A stretch of DNA of 49,647 bases from Chloroflexota bacterium (GTDB lineage: Bacteria > Chloroflexota > UBA11872). The notes beneath the pieces are model-generated. The model saw nothing but the letters and a program-made list of their open reading frames with translations. It had not been told where the DNA came from and ran no database searches. The DNA is taken from positions 1 to 49,647 of the forward strand of contig JAJEGF010000053.1 in assembly GCA_022820025.1 (NCBI GenBank), given 5' to 3'. A program made the translations under genes and the position numbers. Of this stretch, positions 24,170 through 32,529 are shown in pieces. Numbering within the stretch: the stretch's first letter is position 1; every line of letters starts with the position of its first letter.

Positions 24170-24871
24170 ATGGCGCCCAACCAACTGGCCGCAAAGCCGC
24201 GCGTGCTTGCCGTCGACGACGATCCTGAGATTCTGGACCTCCTGGACCGAGGCCTCAAGATCGAGGGATTCGACGTGCGCGTCGCCTCCGACGGCGAGGC
24301 CGCGCTGACGGCACTCGGGAAGTATCCCACCGATGTCGTGGTACTTGACGTCATGATGCCCGGCCTCGACGGGCTGGCTGTCATTCAGCGCATTCGGCAG
24401 TCGAGCGATGTCCCCGTGCTTTTCCTCAGCGCGCGCGAACGAGTCCGCGACCGCATTGCCGGTCTTGACGCCGGCGGCGACGACTACCTTCCCAAACCGT
24501 TCGCCTTCGGCGAACTGGTCGCCCGCCTCCGTGCCCTGCTTCGTCGCCCGGGGACGCCCGAGTCCGACCGGCTTGTCTTTGCCGACCTGCAACTCGATGA
24601 AGCGGCCCGCCAGGTAACGCGGGCCGGCGCCGTCGTCCCCCTGACTGCGACCGAGTTTGACCTCCTACGCGTCTTCATGGGCGAACCCAAACGCGTGCTT
24701 TCACGCGAACGACTCCTCGAATCCGCGTGGGGGTTTGCGCCCGACACCATTTCGAACGTGGTGGACGTCTACGTCGGCTATCTGCGTCGAAAGCTCGAGG
24801 CCGACGGCCGACCTCGACTCATATGGACGGTTCGCGGTACTGGCTATGTCTTGCGGGAGGGCGCCGCGTGA
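24170..24871 (+). CDS. Response regulator, OmpR/PhoB family
   Basis: A 233-residue regulator. The receiver domain has an acidic pocket (VDDD at 16-18), phospho-acceptor Asp60 (VVVLDVMMPGLDG) and the conserved Lys in DDYLPKPF. The C-terminal winged helix has PLTATEFDLLRVFM and VDVYVGYLRRKLEADG, ending RGTGYVL, the standard OmpR/PhoB layout close to MprA/TcrA. It is followed by its kinase with a GTGA overlap, so the two form a complete system, transcribed from an apparently leaderless promoter. The stimulus is unknown. Confidence 0.96.
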   Translation: MAPNQLAAKPRVLAVDDDPEILDLLDRGLKIEGFDVRVASDGEAALTALGKYPTDVVVLDVMMPGLDGLAVIQRIRQSSDVPVLFLSARERVRDRIAGLDAGGDDYLPKPFAFGELVARLRALLRRPGTPESDRLVFADLQLDEAARQVTRAGAVVPLTATEFDLLRVFMGEPKRVLSRERLLESAWGFAPDTISNVVDVYVGYLRRKLEADGRPRLIWTVRGTGYVLREGAA

Positions 24872-26301
24872 GCATTCGACTCAAGCTTCGACTCCTCTAC
24901 CTCGCGTCCATTGCGGCCACGATCACCGTGTTTGGAATCGGGCTGCAGCTCTTGCTCATGGCCCACGTTGATACCGAAGTCGACGAGACCCTGCGAGCCA
25001 GAGCGCGGGAAGTCGTGCGCATTGCCCAACTCAGTGGCGGATTGACAGGCGTCCGCCCGGAAGTGGGCATGCTCATCGAACTGCCCGATGACGAGTTGCG
25101 CGAACGCGAGGTCTATCTTCAGGTGCTGGACCCGCAAGGCCGACCAGTCGTCGCCTCGGTCAACCTTCGCGGCCAGTCGCTGCCCGTGACCGACGGTGCA
25201 CGGGACGTGATCGAATCCCGCCAGGAATCTGTCGAGACCCTCAACGTCGCGGGGCGATTTCGTCTGCGCATGCTCAGCGTGCCCATCGAGCGCGGCGACG
25301 AGCTCGTTGGCATTCTCCAAAGCGCGCAGTCGCTCCAGCTTGCCGATAGCACCACCGAGCGCTCCCGCAACCTCCTTATCGGCGGGGCCGCCGTTGTATT
25401 TGTCGTCGCCTCCCTCAGCGCCCTCTATCTCACCCGAACCGCCGTCAATCCCGTGGCGGACATCACCCGAACCGCTGAAGCCATCTATCTCCAGGGCGAC
25501 CTGAGCCGGCGAATCAGTGTTGGCGCTGGCAAGGATGACCTGAGTGCGCTGGGCCGTACCTTCAACCGCATGCTCGACCACATCGAAGAGAGCGTGGAGG
25601 CACAACGTCGCTTCGTTGGCGACGCCTCCCACGAACTCAAGACGCCGCTCACCGTCATCCGCGGAAACGCTGAACTTCTCGGCCGCGGCCCGGACGGTTC
25701 GGACACCGCCGCCACCCATGCCATCACGCGCGAAGCCGACCGCATGCAACGCATCGTTAACGACCTCCTGGCGATTGCTGAACTGGATGCCCCGGGCGAA
25801 TTGAAGTTCCAGCCCCTCAACCTGCGCTCACTGGTCGTTCGCGTGCTCACCGATCTTGGACCTGTTGCCGGCGAGCGTTCGATCACCCTGGCCGGCAGCG
25901 ACACGGCGTGGGTCTTCGCCGACGCCGACAAGCTCGAACGCGCGCTTCGCAACCTCGTTCAGAATGCCATTACCGCCACCGCGAGCGATGGCGTGATTCA
26001 AGTCAGGCTCACCGAACGCGACCACACCGTCGGCCTTGTGGTCAGTGATAACGGGTCGGGGATTCCCGAGCAACATCTGCCACACGTATTTGAGCGCTTC
26101 TACCGGGTCGACCCTGCACGTTCGCGCGCGGGCGGCGGCACCGGTCTCGGCCTGACCATTGTCAGAAGCGTTGCTGAAACGCACGGGGGCAGCGTGGAAG
26201 CCCGTCGGGCCGACCTTGGCGGCGCGGAGATCGAGATCCGTCTGCCCGCCGGTCGACCACCCGACAGTACGGCAACCGGGCCAGGCGAGTCAGCAAGCTA
26301 G
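24868..26301 (+). CDS. Sensor histidine kinase, EnvZ/MprB-type
   Basis: A 477-residue membrane kinase. Two membrane segments (about 7-32 and 167-188) flank an external sensor region of ~135 residues. A HAMP linker follows, then a HisKA domain with His255 in GDASHELKTPLTVI, and an ATPase domain with the N box NLVQNAITA, DNGSGIPE, FERFYRVD and GGGTGLGLTIV. The frame is open upstream, but the GTG at 24868 overlaps the regulator stop as GTGA and is followed at once by the basic N-terminus and first membrane segment. It phosphorylates the preceding regulator. Confidence 0.95.
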   Translation: MSIRLKLRLLYLASIAATITVFGIGLQLLLMAHVDTEVDETLRARAREVVRIAQLSGGLTGVRPEVGMLIELPDDELREREVYLQVLDPQGRPVVASVNLRGQSLPVTDGARDVIESRQESVETLNVAGRFRLRMLSVPIERGDELVGILQSAQSLQLADSTTERSRNLLIGGAAVVFVVASLSALYLTRTAVNPVADITRTAEAIYLQGDLSRRISVGAGKDDLSALGRTFNRMLDHIEESVEAQRRFVGDASHELKTPLTVIRGNAELLGRGPDGSDTAATHAITREADRMQRIVNDLLAIAELDAPGELKFQPLNLRSLVVRVLTDLGPVAGERSITLAGSDTAWVFADADKLERALRNLVQNAITATASDGVIQVRLTERDHTVGLVVSDNGSGIPEQHLPHVFERFYRVDPARSRAGGGTGLGLTIVRSVAETHGGSVEARRADLGGAEIEIRLPAGRPPDSTATGPGESAS

Positions 26302-26360
26302 CCCATCAACGCGGCTTAGAGATTTCTCATATTGCCTCCTTAGCCTCAATGGCGATTGGA

Positions 26361-26380
26361 GAAGCGCCATGCGGCGCTTC
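26361..26380 (+). promoter_or_regulatory. Hairpin/palindrome just upstream of the Crp-family gene RBS
   Basis: GAAGCGCC (26361-26368) and GGCGCTTC (26373-26380) are perfect 8-bp inverted repeats around the loop ATGC. The hairpin ends 5 nt before the AAGGAGGG ribosome binding site (26386-26393). The loop holds an in-frame ATG (26369), an alternative start for the regulator. It could be an mRNA hairpin that controls translation or an autoregulatory operator. Confidence 0.45.
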
Positions 26381-26398
26381 CGACCAAGGAGGGCGGAC

Positions 26399-27061
26399 AT
26401 GTCGCCACCGGCACTATCCACATCGCCCCGGCTGGTCGACCGGCTCCGAGCCGAAGGCGCGCAGCCGGCCAGCTATCGAGCGAACCAAGTCGTGTTTGAC
26501 CCGATCTCGGATCTCCAGCGAGTCGGCGTGATCTGCTCAGGAAGCGTGACCGTCTGGCGCATTAGTCCCAGCGGCCGCCAACTCGCCACCGCCTCGCTGC
26601 GCGACGGCGACTGGCTGGAGAACGTCTTTCGCACCAATGGACAAGACCGAACGATCGTCGAAGCTGACGGACCCGTCACGATCGCCTGGTTTGATATCCC
26701 CACCTTTCGCCGCCTTACCCAACGGCGCCCGGACGTGGTGCGCGAGATGATTCGGCACCAGCTGACTCGTCTTGACACTGTTCAGCGACGCGTCTCGCAG
26801 ACGGCGCTCGACTCCGTGGCGGGAACGGTTGCGCTGGCCATCCTCCAGATGGCCGAACGTGAGCACGCCACCGACCTACGCGTCACGCACGAGGAGTTGG
26901 CGCAACGACTGGGCACTGTCCGCGAGAGCGTCAGCCTGGCCGTGAACCAGTTGCGGCGTGCGGGCGCCCTGGCTCCATCCCGTGGTCGCAAACGCCTGAT
27001 TTCGATTCTCAGCCTGCCCAAGCTCCAGCAGCTCGCCGGCGCTCGTCCCGAAGCTCGCTAA
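26399..27061 (+). CDS. Crp/Fnr-family transcriptional regulator
   Basis: A 220-residue regulator with an N-terminal cyclic-nucleotide-binding-type beta barrel (VVFDPISDLQRVGVICSGSVTVWRI and later) and a C-terminal Crp-type winged helix (THEELAQRLGTVRESVSLAVNQLRRAG). It lacks the cysteine cluster of Fnr and a clear cAMP-binding Arg-Ser pair, so its effector is unknown. ATG 26399 is chosen because AAGGAGGG lies 5 nt before it. ATG 26369, inside a hairpin loop, would add ten basic residues. A terminator-like hairpin lies just after the stop. It may respond to the same conditions as the two-component pair upstream. Confidence 0.92.
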   Translation: MSPPALSTSPRLVDRLRAEGAQPASYRANQVVFDPISDLQRVGVICSGSVTVWRISPSGRQLATASLRDGDWLENVFRTNGQDRTIVEADGPVTIAWFDIPTFRRLTQRRPDVVREMIRHQLTRLDTVQRRVSQTALDSVAGTVALAILQMAEREHATDLRVTHEELAQRLGTVRESVSLAVNQLRRAGALAPSRGRKRLISILSLPKLQQLAGARPEAR

Positions 27062-27073
27062 GTCGCTCCCCAA

Positions 27074-27106
27074 CCGGTGCGGAGAGAGAGATCTCCTCCG
27101 CACCGG
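27074..27106 (+). terminator. Strong hairpin after the Crp-family gene
   Basis: CCGGTGCGGAG (27074-27084) and CTCCGCACCGG (27096-27106) form a perfect 11-bp stem 12 nt after the stop codon. The intervening 11 nt overlap an inner palindrome GAGATCTC. No U run follows, which is common for high-GC terminators. Confidence 0.6.
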
Positions 27107-27228
27107 CCTCCCACGTGTGACGTCCGTTCATCGCCAGCATTCATTCCAATCGAGGTCGCGAAAACCCACGTGGAGCCCGCCGTATGCGCTAGGCTCCGCA
27201 TCCGCCCGACTTGAATCCATGGCGCGCT

Positions 27229-28449
27229 GTGTCCGACCGCTCATTCACCTCGTTTCTTAGCAACCTTCGCTGCGCCGAAACCGGCGAAGCCCACGACCCC
27301 ACCGTCCTCCAATCCGTCAGCCACGGCGCCGGTGCAACCCTTCTTCCCGAATACGACCTTGACGCCGTTCGCGCCGCCGTAACGCCTGAGGACATCCGCC
27401 AGCGCCCCCACGACCTTTGGCGATTCCGCGAACTCCTCCCCCTGGACAACCCTCAACAGGCTCCGGATCTCGGCGCCGGCGCAACGCCCCTGCTGCGCCT
27501 GAACCGCCTGGGCCGGCACTTCGGCCTCACCAACCTCTGGCTCAAGGACGAAGGCGCCAACCCCACCGGCACCTTCAAGGCCCGCGGCGCCGCCGTCGGC
27601 GTCGCCCGCGCCCACGAACTCGGCGTGCGCGACATCGCCATCCCCACCGCCGGCAACGCCGGCAGCGCCTGGGCCGCCTATTGCGCCGCCTGGGGCATCA
27701 CCCTCCGCGTCGTCATGCCCGTCAACACTCCCGACCCCATCAAGGCTGAATGCGTCGCCTACGGGGCCGACGTCACCGAGGTCCGCGGGGTCATCAGCGA
27801 CGCCGGCCGTATCGCCTCCGAACGCGCCGCCGCCGCCGGCTGGTTCGACGCTTCCACCATGAAAGAGCCCTACCGCGTCGAAGGCAAAAAAACCATGGGC
27901 CTCGAAATCGCCGAAGCCTTCGACTGGGATCCCCCCGATGTCGTCCTCTACCCCACCGGCGGCGGCGTCGGCCTCATCGGCGTCTGGAAAGCCATGCGCG
28001 AACTCGCCGACCTCGGCTGGCTGAAGGGCACCCCGCCCCGCCTCATCGCCGTCCAGGCCTCGGACTGCGCCCCCATCGTCAAGGCCCTCGATTCCGGCTT
28101 GCCGGATGCGGAACGCCCCCACGACCCCCGAACCGTCGCCAACGGCCTCCTCGTCCCCCTCCCCTTCGCCCACCGCCTCATCCTCCGCATCCTTCGTGAG
28201 ACCGGCGGCACCGCCGTCGCCGTTGATGACGACCAACTCGTCCACGCCATGCGACAGCTCGCCGATCTCGAAGGCGTCCTCGCCGCCCCTGAAGGCGCCG
28301 CCCTCGTCCCCGCCCTCACCACCCTGCTCGAGCGCGGCGACATCGCCCCCGACGAACGCATCGTCCTCCTCAACACCGGCAACGCCCTCAAGTACACCCA
28401 CCTCGTCGACCTGCCCGCCCGGCCCCCCATCGACCCCCTTCCCGCATGA
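27229..28449 (+). CDS. Threonine synthase-like PLP-dependent enzyme
   Basis: A 406-residue fold-type II PLP enzyme of the threonine synthase group. The N-terminus NLRCAETGEAHDP resembles the zinc-ribbon start of archaeal/Chloroflexi-type threonine synthases, but the second cysteine pair is missing. The PLP lysine is in NPTGTFKARGAAV, and the phosphate-binding loop is PTGGGVGLIGV. It differs strongly from the threonine synthase next to hom at 37.7-38.7 kb, so it may be a threonine dehydratase-like or specialised paralogue. The GTG start at 27229 is chosen; a TTG six codons earlier is possible. It overlaps the next gene by ATGA. Confidence 0.85.
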   Translation: MSDRSFTSFLSNLRCAETGEAHDPTVLQSVSHGAGATLLPEYDLDAVRAAVTPEDIRQRPHDLWRFRELLPLDNPQQAPDLGAGATPLLRLNRLGRHFGLTNLWLKDEGANPTGTFKARGAAVGVARAHELGVRDIAIPTAGNAGSAWAAYCAAWGITLRVVMPVNTPDPIKAECVAYGADVTEVRGVISDAGRIASERAAAAGWFDASTMKEPYRVEGKKTMGLEIAEAFDWDPPDVVLYPTGGGVGLIGVWKAMRELADLGWLKGTPPRLIAVQASDCAPIVKALDSGLPDAERPHDPRTVANGLLVPLPFAHRLILRILRETGGTAVAVDDDQLVHAMRQLADLEGVLAAPEGAALVPALTTLLERGDIAPDERIVLLNTGNALKYTHLVDLPARPPIDPLPA

Positions 28450-29402
28450 GTGCCACCCAACGCCCCGCCGTCCTCGTCACCGAACCCATCCACCAGGGCG
28501 GCATCGACGCCATTCAGGAGTTCGCCGACGTCATCCGCCCCGAGCGCCCCGATGAACCCTCCATCCGCGCCGTCGCCCCCGCCGCCAACGCCATCATCGT
28601 CCGCGTCGCCCCCATCACCGCCGCCGTCATCGACGCCGCCCCCAACCTGCGCTGCATCCAGAAACACGGCGTCGGCGTCGACAGCATCGATGTCCGGCAC
28701 GCCACCAGCCGCGGCATCCCCGTCTGCTACACCCCCGAGGCCAACGCCGCCTCCGTTGCCGAATTCACCGTCGCTGCCGCCCTCGCCCACCTCAAGCGAA
28801 TCCCGGACCGTGACGGCCTGGTTCGCGCCGGCGGCTGGCGCGACAGCGGCGACCTGCCCGCCCACGAAATCGCCGGCCGCACCGTCGGCATCATCGGCAG
28901 CGGCCGGGTCGGCCTCCGCGTCCTCCGCGCCTTCACCCTCGGCCTTGAAATGCAGGGCCTCGTCTACGACCCCTTCGTCCCCGCCCGGATCGTCCGCGAC
29001 CACGGCGGCCAACCCGTCGATTCGCTCCAGGAACTCCTTCAGCGCGCCGACATCGTCACGCTCCACACCCCGCTCACCCCCGAAACCCGCCACCTCATCA
29101 ACGCCCAACGCCTGGCTCAGATGCGCCCCAACGCCATCCTCGTCAACACCTGCCGCGGCCCCGTCGTTGACGAACACGCCCTCGCCGACGCCCTTACTAG
29201 TGGAACCATCGCCGGCGCCGCCATCGACGTCTTCGAACAGGAACCTCCCACCGGCAGCCCTCTGCTTGAAGCCCCAAACTGTCTCTTCTCTCCCCACGTC
29301 GCCGGCATTACCCTCCAAACCAACGTCCGCACCGCCGCCCACTGCGCCGACGAAATTCACCGCATCCTCCACAACCACCCACCCCGCTGGCGCATCAACT
29401 AA
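28446..29402 (+). CDS. D-2-hydroxyacid dehydrogenase family protein
   Basis: A 318-residue NAD-dependent dehydrogenase related to D-3-phosphoglycerate dehydrogenase (SerA without a C-terminal regulatory domain). The NAD-binding motif is GIIGSGRVGLRVLRAF. The catalytic Arg is in NTCRGPVVDEHAL, a Glu follows in DVFEQEPP, and the His is in LFSPHVAGIT. The ATGA overlap with the threonine synthase-like gene suggests one pathway producing and consuming a 2-oxo or 2-hydroxy acid. The exact substrate is not apparent. Confidence 0.92.
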   Translation: MSATQRPAVLVTEPIHQGGIDAIQEFADVIRPERPDEPSIRAVAPAANAIIVRVAPITAAVIDAAPNLRCIQKHGVGVDSIDVRHATSRGIPVCYTPEANAASVAEFTVAAALAHLKRIPDRDGLVRAGGWRDSGDLPAHEIAGRTVGIIGSGRVGLRVLRAFTLGLEMQGLVYDPFVPARIVRDHGGQPVDSLQELLQRADIVTLHTPLTPETRHLINAQRLAQMRPNAILVNTCRGPVVDEHALADALTSGTIAGAAIDVFEQEPPTGSPLLEAPNCLFSPHVAGITLQTNVRTAAHCADEIHRILHNHPPRWRIN

Positions 29403-29512
29403 CCCCGAAAAGCCCCCGCCGCTCGCCGCTTCTCTGAGTGCTCCCACCGCAGCCGGCACTCCGCAGCCCGCACTCGCTATCCTTACCGGGAAAACCCGCC
29501 CGGAGCCCAGGC

Positions 29513-30061
29513 ATGACCGGCGACGTCTTCTATCAGGAAATCAAATCCGTCGGCTCGCCCCGCGGTTCCATCGTCCCCGAGGGCGCTACAACCGAGGAAG
29601 TCAACGGCGAAAGCGTTCTCCGCATTCCCGCCGCCACCACTCGGGTCGACACCCCCATCATCTTCCCCGGCTTCCGCATCATCGTGGAAGGCGATGAACT
29701 CCATGTCTCCGGCGATAGCATCGTCGACGCCGCCATCTACGGCGAGACCCTCGAAGCCCAGGGCGCGGTCGTCTCCTCCGACAAGGAAATCGAAGTTGTC
29801 GGCCTCATGCAGGCCGTCAGCGTCAGCGGCAAAACCGTCCGCGCCGACCGCATCGAAGCCGGCCGTGTGGAAGCCGTCCTCAACGTCCGGGCCACCGGCG
29901 CCGTCATCGCCAAGACCATCGTGATCACCGATGGCGGACTCCGCGCCCCCCTCCTCGTTACCGAGTCCCTCGACGGCGAAGACCTCGCCGACGCCTCCAG
30001 ATCGTGGGATGACGGCATCACCGCCGGGGAAGTTCCCGACTGGCTACAGGGCAGCGACTGA
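29513..30061 (+). CDS. Bactofilin-like/polymer-forming beta-solenoid candidate
   Basis: A 182-residue protein with no name I can give securely. From about residue 45 to 145 it repeats a short valine/isoleucine strand-turn pattern (HVSGDSIVDAAIYGETLEAQ, AVVSSDKEIEVVG, AVSVSGKTVRADRIEAG), which suggests a right-handed beta-solenoid like bactofilins. The N- and C-terminal ends are acidic. No signal peptide is seen. A TATCCT hexamer lies about 29 nt before the ATG. The methyltransferase that follows starts inside its stop codon, so the two are coupled. Confidence 0.6.
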   Translation: MTGDVFYQEIKSVGSPRGSIVPEGATTEEVNGESVLRIPAATTRVDTPIIFPGFRIIVEGDELHVSGDSIVDAAIYGETLEAQGAVVSSDKEIEVVGLMQAVSVSGKTVRADRIEAGRVEAVLNVRATGAVIAKTIVITDGGLRAPLLVTESLDGEDLADASRSWDDGITAGEVPDWLQGSD

Positions 30062-30813
30062 GCACGGCACACCCCCCGGCGGACCGGCCGCCGTATAGCG
30101 CCTTCGCGGAAATCTACGACGCCTGGCAAGCCCTCTACGGCCTCCCCTACGCCATCCTCGTCGCCCCCCGCGTCAACCAGCGCCTCGCCCAACACGTCGG
30201 TCGCCCCACCCGCCTCATCGACCTCGCCTGCGGCACCGGAACCCACGCCGTCATTCAAGCCCACGGCGGCACCCGGGTCGTCGGAGTCGACCTCTCCCCA
30301 GCCATGCTCGGCAAGGCCCGGTTCCGCGCCGCCGGACGCCCCATCACCTTCCTTGAATCCGACATGCGTACCTTCGACACGGTCAAACCTGTCGACGCCG
30401 TCACCTGCCTCTACGCCAGCCTCAACCACCTACCCGAGCCCGAAGACATCACCCGCACCTTCACCCGCGTCGCCGCTCACCTCCGCCCCGGCGGCGTCTT
30501 CGTATTCGACCTGAATTCAGAACGCGCCTTCCAAACCCTTTGGCGTCACCCCGTCACCGAACATGGCCCCAACTTCACCATCCGTCGTCGCTTCGAGACC
30601 GACGGCTCCCAAACCACCATGTACCTTCAGATCGACCGCCTTGGCCACCCACCGGCCAACGACACCCTCACCGCTCGCTCATTCCGCGAATCCATCGTCC
30701 GCACGTCTCTGGCCGACGCTGGCCTCACCTTTCGCGACCTCGCCCACTTCAACCCGTTCCCGACCGTCCCCGGAACGAAACTCAAACAGCTCTGGACTGC
30801 CACCTACCGATAG
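30058..30813 (+). CDS. Class I SAM-dependent methyltransferase with apparent CTG start
   Basis: A 251-residue methyltransferase. Motif I is LIDLACGTGTHAVIQA, motif II VVGVDLSPAML, followed by ESDMRTFDTVKPVDAVTC and LRPGGVFVFDLNS. The protein-like frame extends upstream of the first ATG (30304), through motif I and an N-terminus PPYSAFAEIYDAWQ typical of this family. No ATG, GTG or TTG occurs there. The only fitting initiator is CTG at 30058, which overlaps the previous gene's TGA as CTGA, exactly parallel to the ATGA and GTGA overlaps elsewhere. An ATG 30304 start would delete the SAM-binding core. The substrate is unknown. Confidence 0.85.
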   Translation: MSTAHPPADRPPYSAFAEIYDAWQALYGLPYAILVAPRVNQRLAQHVGRPTRLIDLACGTGTHAVIQAHGGTRVVGVDLSPAMLGKARFRAAGRPITFLESDMRTFDTVKPVDAVTCLYASLNHLPEPEDITRTFTRVAAHLRPGGVFVFDLNSERAFQTLWRHPVTEHGPNFTIRRRFETDGSQTTMYLQIDRLGHPPANDTLTARSFRESIVRTSLADAGLTFRDLAHFNPFPTVPGTKLKQLWTATYR

Positions 30814-30909
30814 CCGAGCGCGATCGCGAACTTCACCTCCTATGCGTGTGAAGGTGCCGGCGATCCACGATTGTCCCCACTCGCAGGGGCAGATGAGCCA
30901 TAGGCCCCC

Positions 30910-30915
30910 TACAAT
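30910..30915 (+). promoter_or_regulatory. Candidate -10 element of the RidA-family gene
   Basis: TACAAT lies 37 nt before the GTG start, in the gap after the methyltransferase gene. Its spacing gives a leader of about 30 nt that contains the ribosome binding site. The -35 region is weak. Confidence 0.35.
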
Positions 30916-30952
30916 TCGCGGATCTGCGGATTGGCGTCGGAGAAGGTGACCT

Positions 30953-31405
30953 GTGTCGCACGAAGCCCGATTAGAGGAACTTGGAATCACGCTGCCGGAG
31001 GCACCGACGCCGATGGCCGCATACGTCCCGGCGTTACGAACCGGTGACCTGCTGTGGATTGCCGGACAGCCGCCCGGAGGCGACTGGCGCGGACGGGTCG
31101 GCGAGGACTACGACGTCGAAACGGGAGCGCGCGCCGCACGCGACTCCGGGCTTAACATCCTGGCGCAGGTTCGGAAAGCGGTCGGCAGTCTGGACGAGGT
31201 CGAGCGCGTGATCAAGGTTGTGGGTTTCGTAAACGCGGCGCCATCGGAATCGGGCGTGCACCTGGTGGTTAACGGCTGCTCGGAGTTGATGCAGGACGTG
31301 TTCGGCGAAGCCGGCCGTCACACGCGGTCGGCCGTCGGCTGCAGCACGCTGCCAATGGACATTCCTTGCGAGATTGAGGCGGTTTTCCAACTGCGGCAGT
31401 CCTAG
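30953..31405 (+). CDS. RidA/YjgF-family protein
   Basis: A 150-residue RidA-like protein. RidA enzymes deaminate reactive enamine/imine intermediates made by PLP enzymes. Motifs are LLWIAGQPPGGDW, LAQVRKAVGSLDEVERVIKVVGFV and TRSAVGCSTLPMDIPCEIEAVF, where the Arg corresponds to the substrate-carboxylate Arg of RidA. It is somewhat longer than E. coli RidA and belongs to the broader YjgF branch. The start is GTG with GAGAAGG 6-7 nt upstream. A PLP enzyme of the threonine synthase group is encoded 2.5 kb upstream on the same strand, a plausible source of its substrate. Confidence 0.93.
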   Translation: MSHEARLEELGITLPEAPTPMAAYVPALRTGDLLWIAGQPPGGDWRGRVGEDYDVETGARAARDSGLNILAQVRKAVGSLDEVERVIKVVGFVNAAPSESGVHLVVNGCSELMQDVFGEAGRHTRSAVGCSTLPMDIPCEIEAVFQLRQS

Positions 31406-31592
31406 GGATGCATCGGATCTCCGGCGAACGTGGGCCAACGCCCGCAGGGGGCGCACGAACCGTTCGAGCAATCTGGCGAGCGGGAAAACCCGGCGAATCG
31501 GCTGAGACGTGAGCGCGTCGGAGCGGTTCAGGTTGCGAGCGCTCCCGTCAGGCTGGGTGCGCTCCCGGCCGTTCGCCCGCGTTTCTGGAATG

Positions 31593-31619
31593 GCCGGTCG
31601 GTAATCGGCGCGACCCGGC
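31593..31619. terminator. Candidate hairpin in the convergent gap
   Basis: GCCGGTCG and CGACCCGGC pair with one bulge around a 10-nt loop, between the convergent RidA gene and the discoidin-like gene. The rest of the gap (31406-31643) shows no gene I can support. Confidence 0.25.
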
Positions 31620-31643
31620 TTCTCAGCGCCAGATGCTGCGCGA

Positions 31644-32513
31644 CTAAATGTTCAGTGGCGCCGGAGGTTTTGGAATCGGAGCCTGTTCGGCGTCGCGGGA
31701 TTCACTGAAGAGTCCAATTTCGGCGGCTGAGGCGTAGTCCGCGGCACCAAATGTGGAAATGATCCTCAGCACGGCGTACCGGATCGGCACGGGCGTGTCG
31801 ACGTCGAACACAAGCTTTGACTCAGGCGATGCCGCCGTGAAGCGACCAATGCTGACTAACGCGTCAGGATGTGTTCGCGGATCTTCCAGCGAGGCCAGGA
31901 CCTCAAACTCCCGGATGTAGCTGGCTTCCGGTTCGTCGGGATGGTTCCAGATGACGACTTTCCGTACCGGCGTGCGGAATCGAACCTGGTAGATGGCGGT
32001 TAGTGGGAAGTCCCGGCCGCCGGACCGCCAGGCCGTGAATTGTGGATCGAATAGGCCGTCGTGAAGGCGATTGGGACCGTGGTCGCCTTCGGCCGTGGAC
32101 GTTATCGACAGTAACTCTCCGCCGTTGACCAACTCCAGCAGGTCGAATCCCTCGCCGTCCAGGTCCGATCCTTGCTGCAATCCAACCTGGATTCGACGGA
32201 CCAATTCCGGTTCAATCCCCTCCTCCTGGGTCGTTCGCAGCGCCAGGATGGCCGGGATCACGCCGGCCGACAGAAGCAAGCCGAAAACGAGAAACGACGT
32301 GAGCATGCGGCTGGACGTCAAGCCGCGCCAGATGTTGCGGGGCGTCGGACGGCGACCCGCGGCGATCTTGGCCGCCCGGGATTCGCGGTGGGCTAGAACC
32401 TCGGCTTCGTGCTCGTCGTGCCAGCGCGCCCGCTGTGCGTCCACGGCCGACTGCCGACGCGCCCACGCGCCACGGCTGGCACCTCGCTCTACGGAACGCT
32501 GTGGAGTCGACAT
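31644..32513 (-). CDS. Single-pass membrane protein with discoidin-like external domain
   Basis: A 289-residue protein. A basic, Arg/Ala-rich cytoplasmic N-terminus of 70 residues precedes one membrane segment (71-92). The external part (about 110-270) has the jelly-roll pattern of F5/8 type C (discoidin) domains: LHDGLFDPQFTAW, IYQVRFRTPVRKVVIWN, IREFEVLASLED and IRYAVLRIISTFG. Such domains usually bind glycans or other ligands. It starts 16 bp after glcF on the same strand, so it is likely expressed with the glycolate oxidase genes, but a functional link is not evident. Confidence 0.72.
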   Translation of the reverse strand: MSTPQRSVERGASRGAWARRQSAVDAQRARWHDEHEAEVLAHRESRAAKIAAGRRPTPRNIWRGLTSSRMLTSFLVFGLLLSAGVIPAILALRTTQEEGIEPELVRRIQVGLQQGSDLDGEGFDLLELVNGGELLSITSTAEGDHGPNRLHDGLFDPQFTAWRSGGRDFPLTAIYQVRFRTPVRKVVIWNHPDEPEASYIREFEVLASLEDPRTHPDALVSIGRFTAASPESKLVFDVDTPVPIRYAVLRIISTFGAADYASAAEIGLFSESRDAEQAPIPKPPAPLNI

Positions 32514-32529
32514 TCAGAACCGCCAAATC

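Noticed and set aside
27948-29459. A 503-residue and a 386-residue minus-strand frame opposite the 27-29 kb genes
   Set aside because: Both are Gly/Asp/Ala/Val-rich mirror images of C-ending codons in the plus-strand threonine synthase-like and dehydrogenase genes.
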